Below, in pieces: positions 1-10,690 of a stretch of 64,000 nt of DNA. Below the pieces are notes generated by a model. That model saw only the letters and a list, made by a program, of their open reading frames with translations, had not been told where the DNA came from and did not search any database. The DNA is from Dama dama (taxonomy: Eukaryota > Chordata > Mammalia > Artiodactyla > Cervidae): assembly GCF_033118175.1 (NCBI RefSeq), contig NC_083688.1, positions 1,739,001 through 1,803,000 on the forward strand. The letters run 5' to 3'. How positions within the stretch are numbered: the first letter of the stretch is position 1; every line of letters starts with the position of its first letter. The translations under genes were made by a program, and so were the position numbers.

Positions 1-377
1 GTCAGAGGCACCTGCCACAGTTCTGGCCAATGAGAGGAAGTCCTCAAGGGGGCTTGTGGAAAAAATTCATGTCGACTAATGAAAAGAAGCACATGCGGAG
101 AAATGATACCTTTCCTTCCCAAGTCAGAGCTGAGTCTGCCACTGATGGCTGGATTCACTGCAGCCGTTCTGCAGCCATGAGGGGTACTAGGCTAACAGGC
201 TGAGACGGGCAACAGAGAAGGAAAGATAAGACTTGAGAAAGATGGAAAGAAAGATGGACAAGGCCTGGGCAGCTGAATTAACCGGCCCTAGAGTCCCCCT
301 AGCTCAGCTCTTCCTCTGCGGTTTAATAGATTTTCCGTGTTGTTTCAGCCAACTTGAGGCTTATTGGTACCAGCTGT
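1..377. other. unassigned sequence
   Basis: No repeat family, motif or reading frame was recognised. Confidence 0.4.
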
Positions 378-590
378 GGGCTCCCCTCGTGGTTCAGACA
401 GTAGAGAATCTGCCTGAAGTGCGGGAGACGCGGGTTCCATCCCTGCCTTGGGAAGATACCCTGGAGAAGAACAGCAACCCACTCCAGTATTCTTGCCTGG
501 AGAAGGCCATGGACAGAGGAGCCTGGCGGACCCCCTACAGTCCATGGGAGACAAAGAGTTGGACACAGCTGAGCAGCACACGCACACACT
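378..590 (+). mobile_element. Bov-tA SINE
   Basis: Ruminant tRNA-derived SINE, read from GGGCTCCCCTCGTGGTTCAG (tRNA-like A-box end) through the diagnostic CACTCCAGTATTCTTGCCTG to the AGTTGGACACAGCTGAGCA end. Non-autonomous and mobilised by BovB machinery. It is moderately diverged, with a short CA-rich tail. Confidence 0.9.
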
Positions 591-609
591 TCGCATCTTG
601 TGTTAAATA

Positions 610-715
610 ATTAAAGTTTACTGAGCACCTGAGCGGCCGAGAGCGAGACATTTATATACGTGCCACCTCATGCTGTCCTCACGATAACATCAACACAACC
701 GCGCACGTATCCCCG
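610..715 (-). mobile_element. MIR fragment
   Basis: TTTACTGAGCACCTGAG followed by CTCATGCTGTCCTCACGATAAC resembles the reverse complement of the MIR 3' half. Strongly decayed. Confidence 0.5.
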
Positions 716-734
716 CCCGGCTTAGTCTGCTTGT

Positions 735-1035
735 CGATGTTCAGTCACTCAATCGTGTCCGACTCTGTGCGACCCCGTGGACTGCAGCGCGCCAGGCTTT
801 CCTGCCCTTCATTATCTCCTGGAGTTTGCTCAGACTCATGTCCACTGAGCCGGTGATGCCATCCAACCATCTCATCCTCTGTCTCCCCTTCTTCTTCTAC
901 CCTCTGTCTTTCCCAGCACCAGACTCATTTCCCATGCATCAGCTCTTTGCATCAGGTGGTCAAAGTATTGGAGCTTCAGCTTCAGCATCAGTCCTTCCAC
1001 TGAATATTCAGAGCTGTCTTCCTTTAGGATGGACT
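735..1035 (-). mobile_element. BovB LINE 3' end
   Basis: Reverse complement of the BovB 3' region: GTTCAGTCACTCAATCGTGT, then GATGCCATCCAACCATCTCA, then TATTGGAGCTTCAGCTTCAG, ending at CTTTAGGATGGACT. Severely 5'-truncated, with no coding capacity left. Confidence 0.85.
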
Positions 1036-1402
1036 AGTCTGCTTCGGCTGCCATGAAATGCCACAGACTGGGTAACTTTAACCACAGACGTTAATTTTCT
1101 CACAGTCTGGAGGCTTGAAGATCAGAGCGCCAATGTGGCCAGTTTCTGCTGACGACCCTCTTCCTGGCCGATAGCACCTTCTCACTGTGCGCGCACATGC
1201 TCTTTCCTCAGTGTATGTTCGCGGGTGGAGAAAGAGAGAAATCTTCTTTTCTTTGTCTTCTAATCCCACTGCTTTAGGACCCAATGACCTCATTCAACCT
1301 TACTTCCTTAATTACCTGCTAAAACCCCTGTCTCCAAATACAGTCACGCTGGGTGTTAGGGCTTTAATGTATGAATTCGGGGGGACATAGTTCAGTCCAT
1401 AG
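1036..1402 (-). mobile_element. MaLR solo LTR (MST/MLT1 type)
   Basis: Reverse-complement match to MaLR LTRs: CCACAGACTGGGTAACTTTA near one end, TCTCACAGTCTGGAGGCTTG, then GTCTCCAAATACAGTCACGC and GGGGGGACATAGTTCAGTCC at the other. An old ERVL-related solo LTR, without internal sequence. Confidence 0.8.
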
Positions 1403-1419
1403 TTCTGTTGTGCGTGTTA

Positions 1420-1525
1420 GAACATTTAGGCTCACAGAGGTGGGCGGGCTGGCCCAAAGTCACACAGCTTGCAGGGGGACAGAGCTCAGGTTTGAACGGA
1501 AAGCTGTCTGAATTCCAGGGTGTGT
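1420..1525 (-). mobile_element. MIR fragment
   Basis: GGCCCAAAGTCACACAGCTT with GCTCAGGTTTGAAC is the reverse complement of the conserved MIR core. Confidence 0.7.
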
Positions 1526-1611
1526 GTTGTCTGTACCAGTCAAGTGCCTCTAAGGTGAGTGTGTGTCTTGATCCATGAGTCATTCTGCTCTGAGATACAC
1601 TGGATTTATCT

Positions 1612-2040
1612 GTTTTCCTTATTTTTAAAATCAGCTTCAGTGGAGGTATAATTTACCTACCAAAAAATTCACCAACTTGAACCAGTAGAACAATTTTGAC
1701 AAGTGTGTGCAGTTGTGTAAACACCACCACAATCAAGATATAGAATAAATCCATCACACCCCCACCACAGTCCCTTCCTTCTCAGCGTTAGGCCCAGGTA
1801 ACCCCTGATCTGCTTTCAGCCACCATGATTTGGCCTTTTCTAGAACTTCATAGAAACGGGACCATAGCTGGTGTCTCCCGGGTCTGGTGTCTTTCACCCA
1901 GCATTATGCTTTCACGATTTATCTGCGTGGTTCCGTGTATCAACAGCACATCCCTTTTTATTGCCGAGCAGTATTTTGTTATAAGGATCCACCAGCTCTG
2001 GGTTTATCTGAATATAAAAATAACGCCTTCCACCCGTGGA
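1612..2040 (-). mobile_element. L1 fragment, 3' region
   Basis: Matches the antisense of an old L1 3' region: CAGTGGAGGTATAATTTACC, ACACCACCACAATCAAGATA, CCCTGATCTGCTTTCAG, CTTTTTATTGCCGAGCAGTA. No coding capacity. Confidence 0.75.
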
Positions 2041-2784
2041 TGCTGCGGGAAGCTCAGCCCTGCTGGTCCTGGATGTCTCTCTGCACCGAGTTACTGTCGG
2101 AAATTCACAGCGCAGGCAGAGACGCCTGGGGCCGTGGGGTTTGAGCTGCTCTCCACCAGCACGGCTGAGGCTCTGAGTCTAGCACATTCTAGGGATCCCA
2201 CACTCCCCCCTCCCTAGTCCTTGTAGCCAGTGTCTGAGCGTCTTCAGAGATGGGCAGTTCTCCTTTTATCTGCTCCCAAGACTTCCTGCTTCATTACCAT
2301 GCTTCCTGCTGCTGATGAAATGGAAGCTTTGAAGTGAGAAGGGTGTTCACTTCTGAAGGCAGAAGGAGAAGAAGTGAAAAGAAGACCCAGGAGTCCCTGC
2401 CTGCGTTCCTGGTTGTACAAAAAACGGTTTCACAGCGTACAGATGCTGCTAGGACCCGCTCATCCCGCTCGCCCAGGGTCTGCTCACGCCAGAGCGCGCA
2501 CCCGCCTCTTGCCTGCCAGCGCCTGCATTTCTTTGCCGAAGGGCTTTCTCTGCCCGCAGGACCTGTTTTGTCCACCTCAGCCCTGTCTGCTTCTCCCCTC
2601 GGGCACAATCATGCTGAGGCTTCTCTCCCCGGTCGCCCCCCGTGGTAAACGGCCTGATGACGCACTTGGCCTGGCTTCTCCAGGGTCCTTGCTGTGGTCC
2701 TGGAATTGCTCCCCTCCCCACCTCCCACCGCCCAATAAATTGCATGCACGCAAATCCTCAGCCCGGTTCTGCCTCTGGGGACCA
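2041..2784. other. unassigned sequence
   Basis: GC-rich, with overlapping chance frames on both strands (2294-2897). Nothing recognised. Confidence 0.4.
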
Positions 2785-2960
2785 CGTATCGAGCACTTAG
2801 GGCTGTGAGGCTCTGGGCTAGATTCTTTCTGCACTGTTTTTATCGCCAGGGGCCCCTGACGTAGGACCCCGGCCATCACCATCATCATCATCACCATTCC
2901 TTTGCAGGTGACATGACTGAGACCCCGAGAGCGTGAGGGACTTGACCCACGTCAAGCGGC
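2785..2960 (-). mobile_element. MIR with CAT-repeat interruption
   Basis: CGAGCACTTAGGGCTGTGAG and GCAGGTGACATGACTGAGAC are decayed MIR antisense. A short CATCATCATCATC run lies at 2878-2896 inside it. Confidence 0.6.
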
Positions 2961-3059
2961 CGACCCAGGCCTCCACCCTCCCAGCACTCACCCCGCCCCT
3001 GCCCTTCAACCTCTGTGTGCGTTTGAGAGACGCCCTCCGTCGTGGGTGCCCCCAGACCG

Positions 3060-3165
3060 GGATGCTGTCTGTCCCAGCTCCGCCACAGCCATACTGTGTG
3101 ACTTTAGGCAAGTCACTTGCCCCTTCTGGGCTCTATTTCTCCATTAGGGTCAGGACGGCCAGAAT
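3060..3165 (+). mobile_element. MIR core fragment
   Basis: ACTGTGTGACTTTAGGCAAG followed by TCACTTGCCCCTTCTGGGCT is the diagnostic MIR core. Confidence 0.75.
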
Positions 3166-3834
3166 TGCTTGACGCAAACAAGCCCTTCTAGCCCTGATGC
3201 TCGGTAAAATCTAAGGTCGAAGAAGGTGATTTTCGGACAGAAGATGCCCACCCATTTCACCCACTGGGGAGTCAGTGTGTAGAGTCAGCCCTGACCAGTG
3301 GTGAAGAGGGAAAGAGAAGGAGTCGGAAGGGTTCCGGGAAGTGGGATATGGGGTCACATGAGCCTAGAGGGACAGTGGGGCTGGGGGAGTGGGAGGGCAG
3401 GGTGGACTTCTGAGGTCAAGGGCAGGAGGGTCAGCCTGGACTCCTCTGTCCTGTCTGGAAGCGTCCTGGGGAGAACCTGGGGGAGGGTCCCTTGGTTTGG
3501 TCCCTTGTGTGGGGTCCTCTGGCAGAGGCTGCTCCAAATCCTGTTTCCTGGAGGGCCCACTCTCCAGGGTTGCTTCCTCCCCTAAGGCTCAGAGCCCGGC
3601 AGAGGGGAGAGCGGGTCACACCCTCATTAAAACGATGGCGCTAACATGAATTCTCCAGCCCTCTGAGGAGAGGCGCAGGGCCCCTGGTGGAGGCCTGGCC
3701 TCAGGCCCCTGCTCCTGGCACTAGATCATGCCCCCGGTACCGGAGTGTTTGCAGGGTGCTGGCTCACTGCCGATCCCCTGATCGCCGCCCCCCACCGCAC
3801 CCCACTGCCCGCCGTGCGGAGGAAGGAGGACTTG
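3166..3834. other. unassigned sequence
   Basis: G-rich, no recognisable repeat or gene. Confidence 0.4.
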
Positions 3835-3950
3835 GTAACCAGCCTGGATTTCGGAATCGGAAGAAGAAGCTCAGAGACGGCAAAGGCCTTGACTATGGGC
3901 ACACAGCGAGAGCCTGGTTAGAAGTCAGGCCCTTGCTCCCTGGGCCGGGG
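3835..3950 (-). mobile_element. MIR fragment
   Basis: GCTCAGAGACGGCAAAGGCC then GGGCACACAGCGAGAGCCTG corresponds to antisense MIR core. Confidence 0.55.
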
Positions 3951-4094
3951 CTGTGTCCCAAGGGTGGGGACAAGAAGGATTTGAAGGCAGTGTCATAGGC
4001 GGGAGCCGCCTTAAACAGCACAGAACTCTGCAACCTGGAGCTTTGTAACAGCCTAGAGGGGTGTCATGGGGTGAGGGCTGGGAGGGAGTTTCAA

Positions 4095-4200
4095 GAGGGC
4101 GGGGGCATTGTATACTTAACGGCTGATCCACGTTGTCTTATGGCAGCACAACATCATAAAGCAATTATCCTCGAATTAAAAATTAAAAGAAAGAAAAAGA
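4095..4200 (+). mobile_element. L1 3' terminus with A-rich tail
   Basis: Ends in CATAAAGCAATTATCCTCGA, then ATTAAAAATTAAAAGAAAG, a typical end of ruminant L1 3' UTRs. Confidence 0.65.
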
Positions 4201-4334
4201 GCTCTTCATTTGGCCAAATAGGGGCCAGAGGGGGATTGGGCGTATCCTCAGCTGACAAATACCAGAGCTGTGAACACCCACGTGCCCAGGGCTTCTGCTT
4301 TTAGACACCTAGAGAGCTCGTGGCAAAGGCAAGG

Positions 4335-4515
4335 GAAGGGCGTGGACTCTAGAGCCAAACGGGCCTGAATTCCAGCCTGAGTTTGTCCCGGGTCTAGACG
4401 GGTGATCTTGAGAGTGACCGGCTAACCTCTCCAAGCCTTAGAGGCTGCGTCTAGAAAATGGAGCGGTGATGCCCACTCCTCAGACCTGTTGTTGAGACTG
4501 AGGGATACCGGGTAA
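4335..4515 (+). mobile_element. MIR
   Basis: GGACTCTAGAGCCAAACGGG, then GTGATCTTGAGAGTGACC, CTAACCTCTCCAAGCCTTAG and AAAATGGAGCGGTGATG follow MIR order. Confidence 0.7.
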
Positions 4516-4817
4516 GTAGGGTGCTTCACGGTTCCTGGTGGATGCTCCCAGGGATGAGTTTCTCCAGGAGAAAATCCTTCATCCCATTGAGGGGTAGAGT
4601 CTCTAATGTACACGGTCCCATCTTCCTCCCGTCCCACCACATAACCACACCAGCTTGGGACAGCTTGCCTCCTATTCCTGGGTGAGGTGGGAGGAGTCCC
4701 TGAGTCCCAGCAGAGGATTTGGAACATGTGGCAGTTCCCCAGGGAAATGATTTCTGATCCTGGGCAGCCACAAATACAGATAAAACTTTGGCAGCTGCCC
4801 CCAGCATGCTTGGAGCA
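4516..4817. other. unassigned sequence
   Basis: Nothing recognised. A 268-codon antisense frame (4526-5332) runs through it, a SINE and the 17-bp repeat, and is not supported as a gene. Confidence 0.4.
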
Positions 4818-4933
4818 GGGCACGGCAGCCCACTCCAGTACTCTTGCCTGGAGAACTCCACGGACAGAGGAGCCTGGCAGGCTACAGTCCGTGGGGTGGG
4901 ACGCGACTGAGCGACTCTCACTTTCGCTTTCCC
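4818..4933 (+). mobile_element. Bov-A SINE, 3' part
   Basis: CACTCCAGTACTCTTGCCTG through GACTGAGCGACTCTCACTTT. The tRNA-like 5' half is missing. Confidence 0.85.
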
Positions 4934-5010
4934 AGCGTGCAGGGGGCTTTGGGCGCTACCCTGGGGCTCCAGTGACCACCAGCCATGACGGTAATGCAGC
5001 TGCAGCGTTA

Positions 5011-5061
5011 GCCACGCCCACGTCAAGGCCACGCCCACGTCGAGGTCACGCCCACGGCGTG
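5011..5061 (+). repeat. 17-bp unit, three tandem copies
   Basis: GCCACGCCCACGTCAAG at 5011-5027, GCCACGCCCACGTCGAG at 5028-5044 and GTCACGCCCACGGCGTG at 5045-5061. Each unit carries a CACGCCCAC (KLF/EGR-like) box, and the first two also carry CACGTC. Confidence 0.85.
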
Positions 5062-5624
5062 CTGAGCTCTCGTTGCGGGTGGACACTCGAAGTCCATTAC
5101 GTCCTCTAATTTTTCTAGGCTCCTTTGAGCTTGGCAGGCATTTTTCTTCCTCCCTTTCAGGGATGAGGAAGCAGAGCGGGTCGATGACTTGCTGAAGTGT
5201 GCTAGCCTCACAGGCAGTGTTTTTCACCACGACTTTCTTTACTGCACCCACTGACACTGCTTCCCTGGGAAGATGTATTGCTTGATCCAAGGAGCTGACT
5301 TGTAAGTGAACTTTCAGGACAGACCCTTCCATGAACGAAGGAGGCCATGGACCCTAGAGGCCTGGAGGTTCAAGAGCCAGCAGAAATCCAATCAGCGCAC
5401 TCTTTCTCGAGGGTCCAAGCCATGGGGCAGGAGGGCCAGAGCTCAGGATTTTGCTTCTGCCCAGAAAAGTGCTTGCAGAGCTCTGAGTACGTGCCCAGAG
5501 ACGGTGGGCAAGGACTGTGTTTATGTGTGTGTCTTGGATAGGTTTTTTTCCCCCAACTGATTACTGCCTTGCCCCATCCCCTCATCTCTGTTCACAACTT
5601 ACTGATGTGGTCTGCACTTTGTTA
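5062..5624. other. unassigned sequence with possible MIR remnant
   Basis: GGGATGAGGAAGCAGAGCGG at about 5160 may be a decayed antisense MIR; nothing else is recognised. Confidence 0.35.
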
Positions 5625-5848
5625 GGGGCTTCCCAGGTGGCGCTAGTGGTAAAGAACCCACCTGCCAAAGCAGGAGATGTAAGAGGCGTGGGTTCGATTC
5701 CTGGGTTGGGAAGATTCCCTGGAGGATGGCAACCCACTCCAGTATTCTTGCCAGGAGAATTCCATGGACAGAGGAGCCTGGCAGGCTACAGTCCGGGGGT
5801 CCCAAAGTGTCGGACATGACTGAAGTGACTTAGCATGCATGCACACAC
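5625..5848 (+). mobile_element. Bov-tA SINE
   Basis: Full length from GGGGCTTCCCAGGTGGCGCT to GTCGGACATGACTGAAGTGA with a CATGCATGCACACA tail. Confidence 0.92.
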
Positions 5849-6624
5849 TTTTTTCATCTGTTTGAATTTGCACAATGCCTGAGATATGGTTGAAGATCTT
5901 ACCCCTCTTGCATCATCACTCAAACTGAGAATTCCCTCCATTCGGAGCAATGACCCTGGTGCTTGGGAGGATGCCTGGGTCTTGGACTGAACTGGGGGAG
6001 GGCGGCACACGTACTTTTCAAAGCAGAATCTAATATGCCTGGTGTCGTCAAAGGATACCCTATAGCAAACCATCTTCTTGGTGGGTGGAGAAGACATTGG
6101 CAGTCTGAGTTTGAATCCCCTGGGGATTGGACTGAGAGGCTCTGAGGTCAGTGAGTTTACCTAGAGAGGCAGGGGTTGGGGCTGGGGAGCCTCCCCTCCA
6201 GGACTGCGGGCTGGTGGGGCGTGAAGGGGCCACAACGGGATGCCTTTCTTCTGTTTCGTCAGCCCTCACTGGTCGGTGCTTTCGTGATCACGGAGATTTC
6301 AATCAGCTGTGACAGACATCACCTTGAAGTGTGAGGTTGCTGGGAAAGGGAAGAAGGGGAGGCAGAGGAGAGAGGAGACACGGAGACGGGAGGGAGAGGG
6401 TCAGCAGGACGCTTCCTGGACGTCGGGTGCCAGCCGTCCGTCCGTTTCTTGCTGACCTGCTGTAGGTCAAAGACGCTGCAGTCAGGTCAAGCCTGACTTA
6501 TGCCCAAGCCGTCTTAACACTCCCTTAATAACTCTTTGTGAGCAAGCTGTACTTCCTCCTCTTTACAGGCAAGGAAGTGGGACCTCACAGAGGTGTCTTG
6601 ACCACCAAAGGAGAACTCGGGTTT
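5849..6624. other. unassigned sequence; purine tract 6336-6412
   Basis: No repeat recognised apart from a GA-rich strand-asymmetric run (GGGAAAGGGAAGAAGGGGAG onward). Confidence 0.4.
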
Positions 6625-6860
6625 CCGCCCCGTGTCTGCCTTCGTGGGTTCAAATCCCCGCCCCGCCTTTTACTAGCATCTGGTATCAGGCAAGCTGTGT
6701 AATCCCGTGTGGCCTCCATGTCCTCATCTGTGAAATGGGGACGAGCCCACAAGCTTGCTGGGGGTTGGGTGAGCATTAAATGTGTTAATGCATGTGAAAC
6801 CCGTGGCAGCGTGCCAGGCGCATATTAAATTCCGTACAAGTGTTAGCGGTTATTTGGTTA
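6625..6860 (+). mobile_element. MIR, near full length
   Basis: GGGTTCAAATCCCCGCCCCG, then CCTCATCTGTGAAATGGGGA, then TTAAATGTGTTAATGCATGT and GTGCCAGGCGCATATTAAAT. Confidence 0.8.
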
Positions 6861-8350
6861 TTGTTATTCTGCGTGTGTAGCTCTTTCAGTGCCACTTGGA
6901 GTGTCCTTTCCCTCTCTCCTTCTCCCTACTTCCCCCTTCCTGACAGCTCCCTCTCCCTTTTAAAGTTAAGCCCTGGTGTCAGCTTCTCCAGCCAGCCAGA
7001 GATGCAGGCGCCTCCCCGCCTCCCAGCCTAGAGGTTGGGCTCCTGGGGGGACAGACCCGTCTGTGGTTCCCAGGGCCCTCGGAGCAGGCGGAGCGGTGTG
7101 GGTGATGGGGGCTGAGAGGTGGAGCCCCCCACCCCCCCGCCCTTCTCTCTGAGCATCTGAGGGCATAAGTTAGATAACCGTGACACCTGTTTTAAATTAG
7201 CCTTCAGAAGCCTCCGACAGCTGAGAAATTATTTAACAGGGAAAGAATTGAGTACATGAATAAATATTAATATTAAATCACTGCTTCTCTAGATTTAAAG
7301 GGAAGGAAGAGAGACTCGCCAAGAAATGGAGACAGCAAGTCTCTAATAGATGCTCCTGAGTGTGGTTTGGAGAAGTGAGACGCGGGAGTCGGGAGCAGCA
7401 GGCCATTGGTCCCCTCCTCCTGGCTGAGCAAGGCGGGGGCTCCACCTGTAGGGGCGGGCAGGGGACAGGGGCTCAGGGCAACTCAACGTAGCTCCTTTGA
7501 ACTCCAGCCTCCCCTGGCCAAGGTCCTGAAGGGGCCAAGGGGCAGCCGAAGGGCAGCCAAGCATCTCATCACCCCTCAGGGTGGGGCTGGGGAGGTGGCG
7601 GTCACACTGTGACTTGTGCGTCTGGCACGATTGCTCTGGGAACCCATTCCTCCATGTGAAAATATTAAAATGTCTCCTTTATGACCACACTGTATGAAAG
7701 CAAATAGAAGTCAGGCTGGATTCAAGATTGTACATTCGTTACTGTTACAATCCACCCCCCCCCCACCCTGACTGTAAAAGGAATCCACAGGAGAACAGTT
7801 TGTGCGTCCCGGGCACCGTGCCCGCTGGCGCAGACGGATGAATCGGCTTGGTCTGCTGGGGGTGGGGGTGCTGCTGCTTGACCTGGGGAAGCCGGGACTG
7901 CTGAGGAGGGGCCATCCTGGGGGGAGGGTCCCCCAGGAAGGCCCACGAATCAGGGTTGTGAGAATTGGCAAGCTGGGACCTCATCTTTCAGGCCCAGATC
8001 AAATATCATATGAAGGAATAATAATAAATTAATAGCAGTAATAGTGACAACAGTAACAAGTAACTCACTCGGCTCCAGCTGCCCTGGCGCCCTGCGTGCC
8101 CTGGATCTGCCCGCGGCGCTGCAGGCTCAGGGCCCCGGTGTTTCTCTCCCTCCTCCTGGAGCCCTCTTCCCCGTGCCTCACTCCCTCTCCTCTTGGAGGG
8201 TATCTGCTGTGAGGTCCTCCCCACCATGGGGCCCTTCCTGACCTTTCTATCGAAACAACCCCTCCCACCTTTTCACTCTTGTCTCCTTACCCTGATTGAT
8301 TTTCTCCATTGCTTAGCACTAATATCACATTATGTGATGAATGTAAATAT
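6861..8350. other. unassigned sequence
   Basis: No repeat family recognised. A C-rich run (about 7754-7769) and a short AATA-type stretch (about 8022-8060) occur. The AT-rich 7150-7300 part is discussed as a possible conserved element. Confidence 0.4.
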
Positions 8351-8364
8351 ATGATATAATATAT

Positions 8365-8572
8365 GTATGTTAGTTGCTCAGTCGTGTCCGACTCTCTGCA
8401 ACCCCATGGACTGTAGCCTGCCAGGCTCCTCTGTCCATGGGATTTCCCAGGCAAGAGTACTGGAGTGGGTTGCCATTTCCTTCTCCAGGGGATCTTCCCA
8501 ACCCAGGGACTGAACCAGGGTCTCCTGCAGGGCAGGCAGATGCCCTACTATCTGAGCTACTAGGGAAGCCCC
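8365..8572 (-). mobile_element. Bov-tA SINE with target duplication
   Basis: Antisense element from TTAGTTGCTCAGTCGTGTCC to CTACTAGGGAAGCCCC. It is bracketed by ATGATATAATATAT (8351-8364) and ATGATACAATATAT (8573-8586), 13/14 identical, so both ends are fixed. Confidence 0.95.
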
Positions 8573-8669
8573 ATGATACAATATATACCATGTATAATAT
8601 GTTGTCTGTGGAATATACACCATATATAAGATACATTGTCTGTGTGTACACGGCTGTGGTCCTCTAGAC

Positions 8670-8877
8670 CAGGGGTCCCCAACCTCTGGGATCTGATGCC
8701 TAATGATCTGAGGTGGAGCTGATGTAATAACAGAAAGTGCACAATGAACGTAATGCACTTGAATGCACTTGAATCATCCTGAAACCATTCCCCCCACCCC
8801 CCGCAACCCCCTCCATGGGAAAATTGTCTTCCACAAAACCAGTCCCTGGTGCCAAAGAGGTTGGGGAAGCTGCCTCC
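8670..8877 (-). mobile_element. hAT-type non-autonomous DNA transposon
   Basis: Terminal CAGGGGTCCCCAACCTCTG at one end and GGTGCCAAAGAGGTTGGGGA at the other, with TCTTCCACAAAACCAGTCCC inside. Same family as 20478-20672 in the opposite orientation. Family name not certain. An 11-bp tandem duplication (ATGCACTTGAA twice) lies near 8754. Confidence 0.65.
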
Positions 8878-8884
8878 ATTGGGT

Positions 8885-9000
8885 GAGGTCTGCATCTCAC
8901 TCGTCTCTGTGTCTTTAGCATCCTTAGTGTTGAGGACAGTGCCTGGCATCCAGTGTGTGCTCCCGAAGTATTTGTTGCATGAACAAACCAGTGAATGGAC
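8885..9000 (+). mobile_element. L2 3' end
   Basis: GAGGACAGTGCCTGGCATCC then AAGTATTTGTTGCATGAAC is the L2 3' terminal signature. Confidence 0.75.
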
Positions 9001-10229
9001 GGGACATTTACAGCACATGGAAGGTATAGCCATTGTGGTACCTGGAGTGCTGGCTTCAGTCCTCACCACTCCGCACGAGAAGGTATCACCTCACCAGGGA
9101 TGCGAGGTCTGGAAAGACGGACACGCGTGCCCCCGAGTCACAGAGGTAGTAGATCAAGAGCAGCCCTCATAGAACGGAGGGAGGAAAGCCCTGAGGTGTG
9201 AACCAAGGAGGGGTCTGGAAGGTGCAGGCAGGGAGGACGTGAGGTGCAGCGGGTGGCTTCGTTTCCCTTTCTGGGTCAAGTCCAGTCCTCCGGCTGCTGC
9301 GTGCTCTGGAGCCTTCCAGGCTGTCCTGTGGGAGGTGACTGGGAGTCGGGGGCCCTGATGGACGCGCCTTCCCCTTACAACCTGTGTGGATGTCCCATCC
9401 TCCTGGCCTCAGTCTCCTGACCTGGGATTTGGGGGCTCAGGGTTCCCCTCTGTCAAGGCTCCTCATGAGGGAAGGGGAAGTACCTTCCTCACCTCTGCCC
9501 TCTCCTCCCCACCCCTGGCCCCGGGGCTGGTGGACCCTCCATCATCAGTCAAGCATGTTCTGCACCATTCAGCACCTCCTGGCATTTCTGAAGCCCCATC
9601 CTACATATGATGGAGAGCATGCTGCTCCAGTGAACACCGAATGGAGGCCCAGCTCCTTGTCTGAGTGTGGTGGCGATGTCGATGCAATGGGGCCCTTTAA
9701 TTAGAGGCTTGTGTACACTCACCCAAAGGCTGTTTTGGCCCAGGATGTTCCGTCTGGAGCAGCCCAGACTCTGCATGTGATGATGACAATGAGGACATTT
9801 GGGTTGTGGTTCATATCAGATGGGTGAGGCGGGAATCTCTCAGAAGGTAGGGGCAGCCAATGACCGGCCTCCATTCCAAGCCCCTCCCTGCTCCTGAGGT
9901 CCGGCCATGCCCTGGAAAGGCACCCTCCACCCAGATGGGACAGAATGTCAGCTTGTTCTCTCTTGAATTTGTCCTCCAAGTATTTGCCGGGGTTGGCAGG
10001 GCGGCAGGGGAGGCCTTCAGAAGTCACTGACCACCCCCCACCACACCCAGGGGCACGTCTGGGCCAGCAGTGTTGTTGGGCCCCCAGACTGGGTGCTTGG
10101 GCCCAGGCCGCTTCTAGGCCAGTGTGAAGGGCTCTGGCGAGCACTTCTCGAACCCACTGCTGTCATGAGACCAGACCCAGAGTGGGGTGATGGCTTCCAT
10201 TCATTTGGCATCTGGCGATCTCAGTTAGG
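9001..10229. other. unassigned sequence
   Basis: No repeat or gene recognised. CT-rich between 9480 and 9540. Confidence 0.4.
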
Positions 10230-10345
10230 GTAAGGAAAGTGGATTCAGAGAAGTTGAGAAACTCGCCCAAACTCTCCCAGCTAGAAAGTTCCAGAACTGG
10301 ATTGAGATGCGGATCTGCGGACATCTGCCCTACACCAGCAGTCCG
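10230..10345 (-). mobile_element. MIR fragment
   Basis: GATTCAGAGAAGTTGAGAAA then CTCGCCCAAACTCTCCCAGC is antisense MIR core. Confidence 0.65.
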
Positions 10346-10639
10346 TTTATTATCCTGTACGTTGGATCTGAGCCCTTTCCCGATGGGGACACAGCCTTGC
10401 GCCTCGGGCAGGACACTCTTCCTTCCCGCAGAAAGCGGAAGGCTCACCACAATCTCCAGAATGTATCTCTCGAGGCTAACTTGATGCTACTTTTCCTGAA
10501 GCTGTGGCCTAGGTCCCATTTGCCTGTTGAAGGCCATCACGGAACCCCAGCCCTTTCCCTCAGAGCAGGTCAGAGCTGGAATTAGGAAACTCGTGGGTCT
10601 CATGAGATAAAAGGCTGTGTCTGTCTTGGTCATCACTGT

Positions 10640-10690
10640 TGCATGAATGGATGGATGCACGGATGGGTGGATGGATGAATGAAAATGAGA
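10640..10690. repeat. interrupted (ATGG)n microsatellite
   Basis: GAATGGATGGATGCACGGAT then GGGTGGATGGATGAATGAAA, about twelve imperfect tetranucleotide units. Confidence 0.8.

Noticed and set aside
2874..2898. CAT-repeat run as a functional histidine-rich or triplet-expansion locus
   Set aside because: Only about six units, inside a decayed MIR and outside any exon.
4526..5332. 268-codon antisense open frame
   Set aside because: It crosses an antisense Bov-A SINE and the 17-bp tandem repeat; a chance frame.
8374..8667. Recurring peptides such as GFSRQEYWSGLPFPSPGDLP in many places
   Set aside because: These are translations of antisense Bov-tA SINEs, seen at over ten sites.
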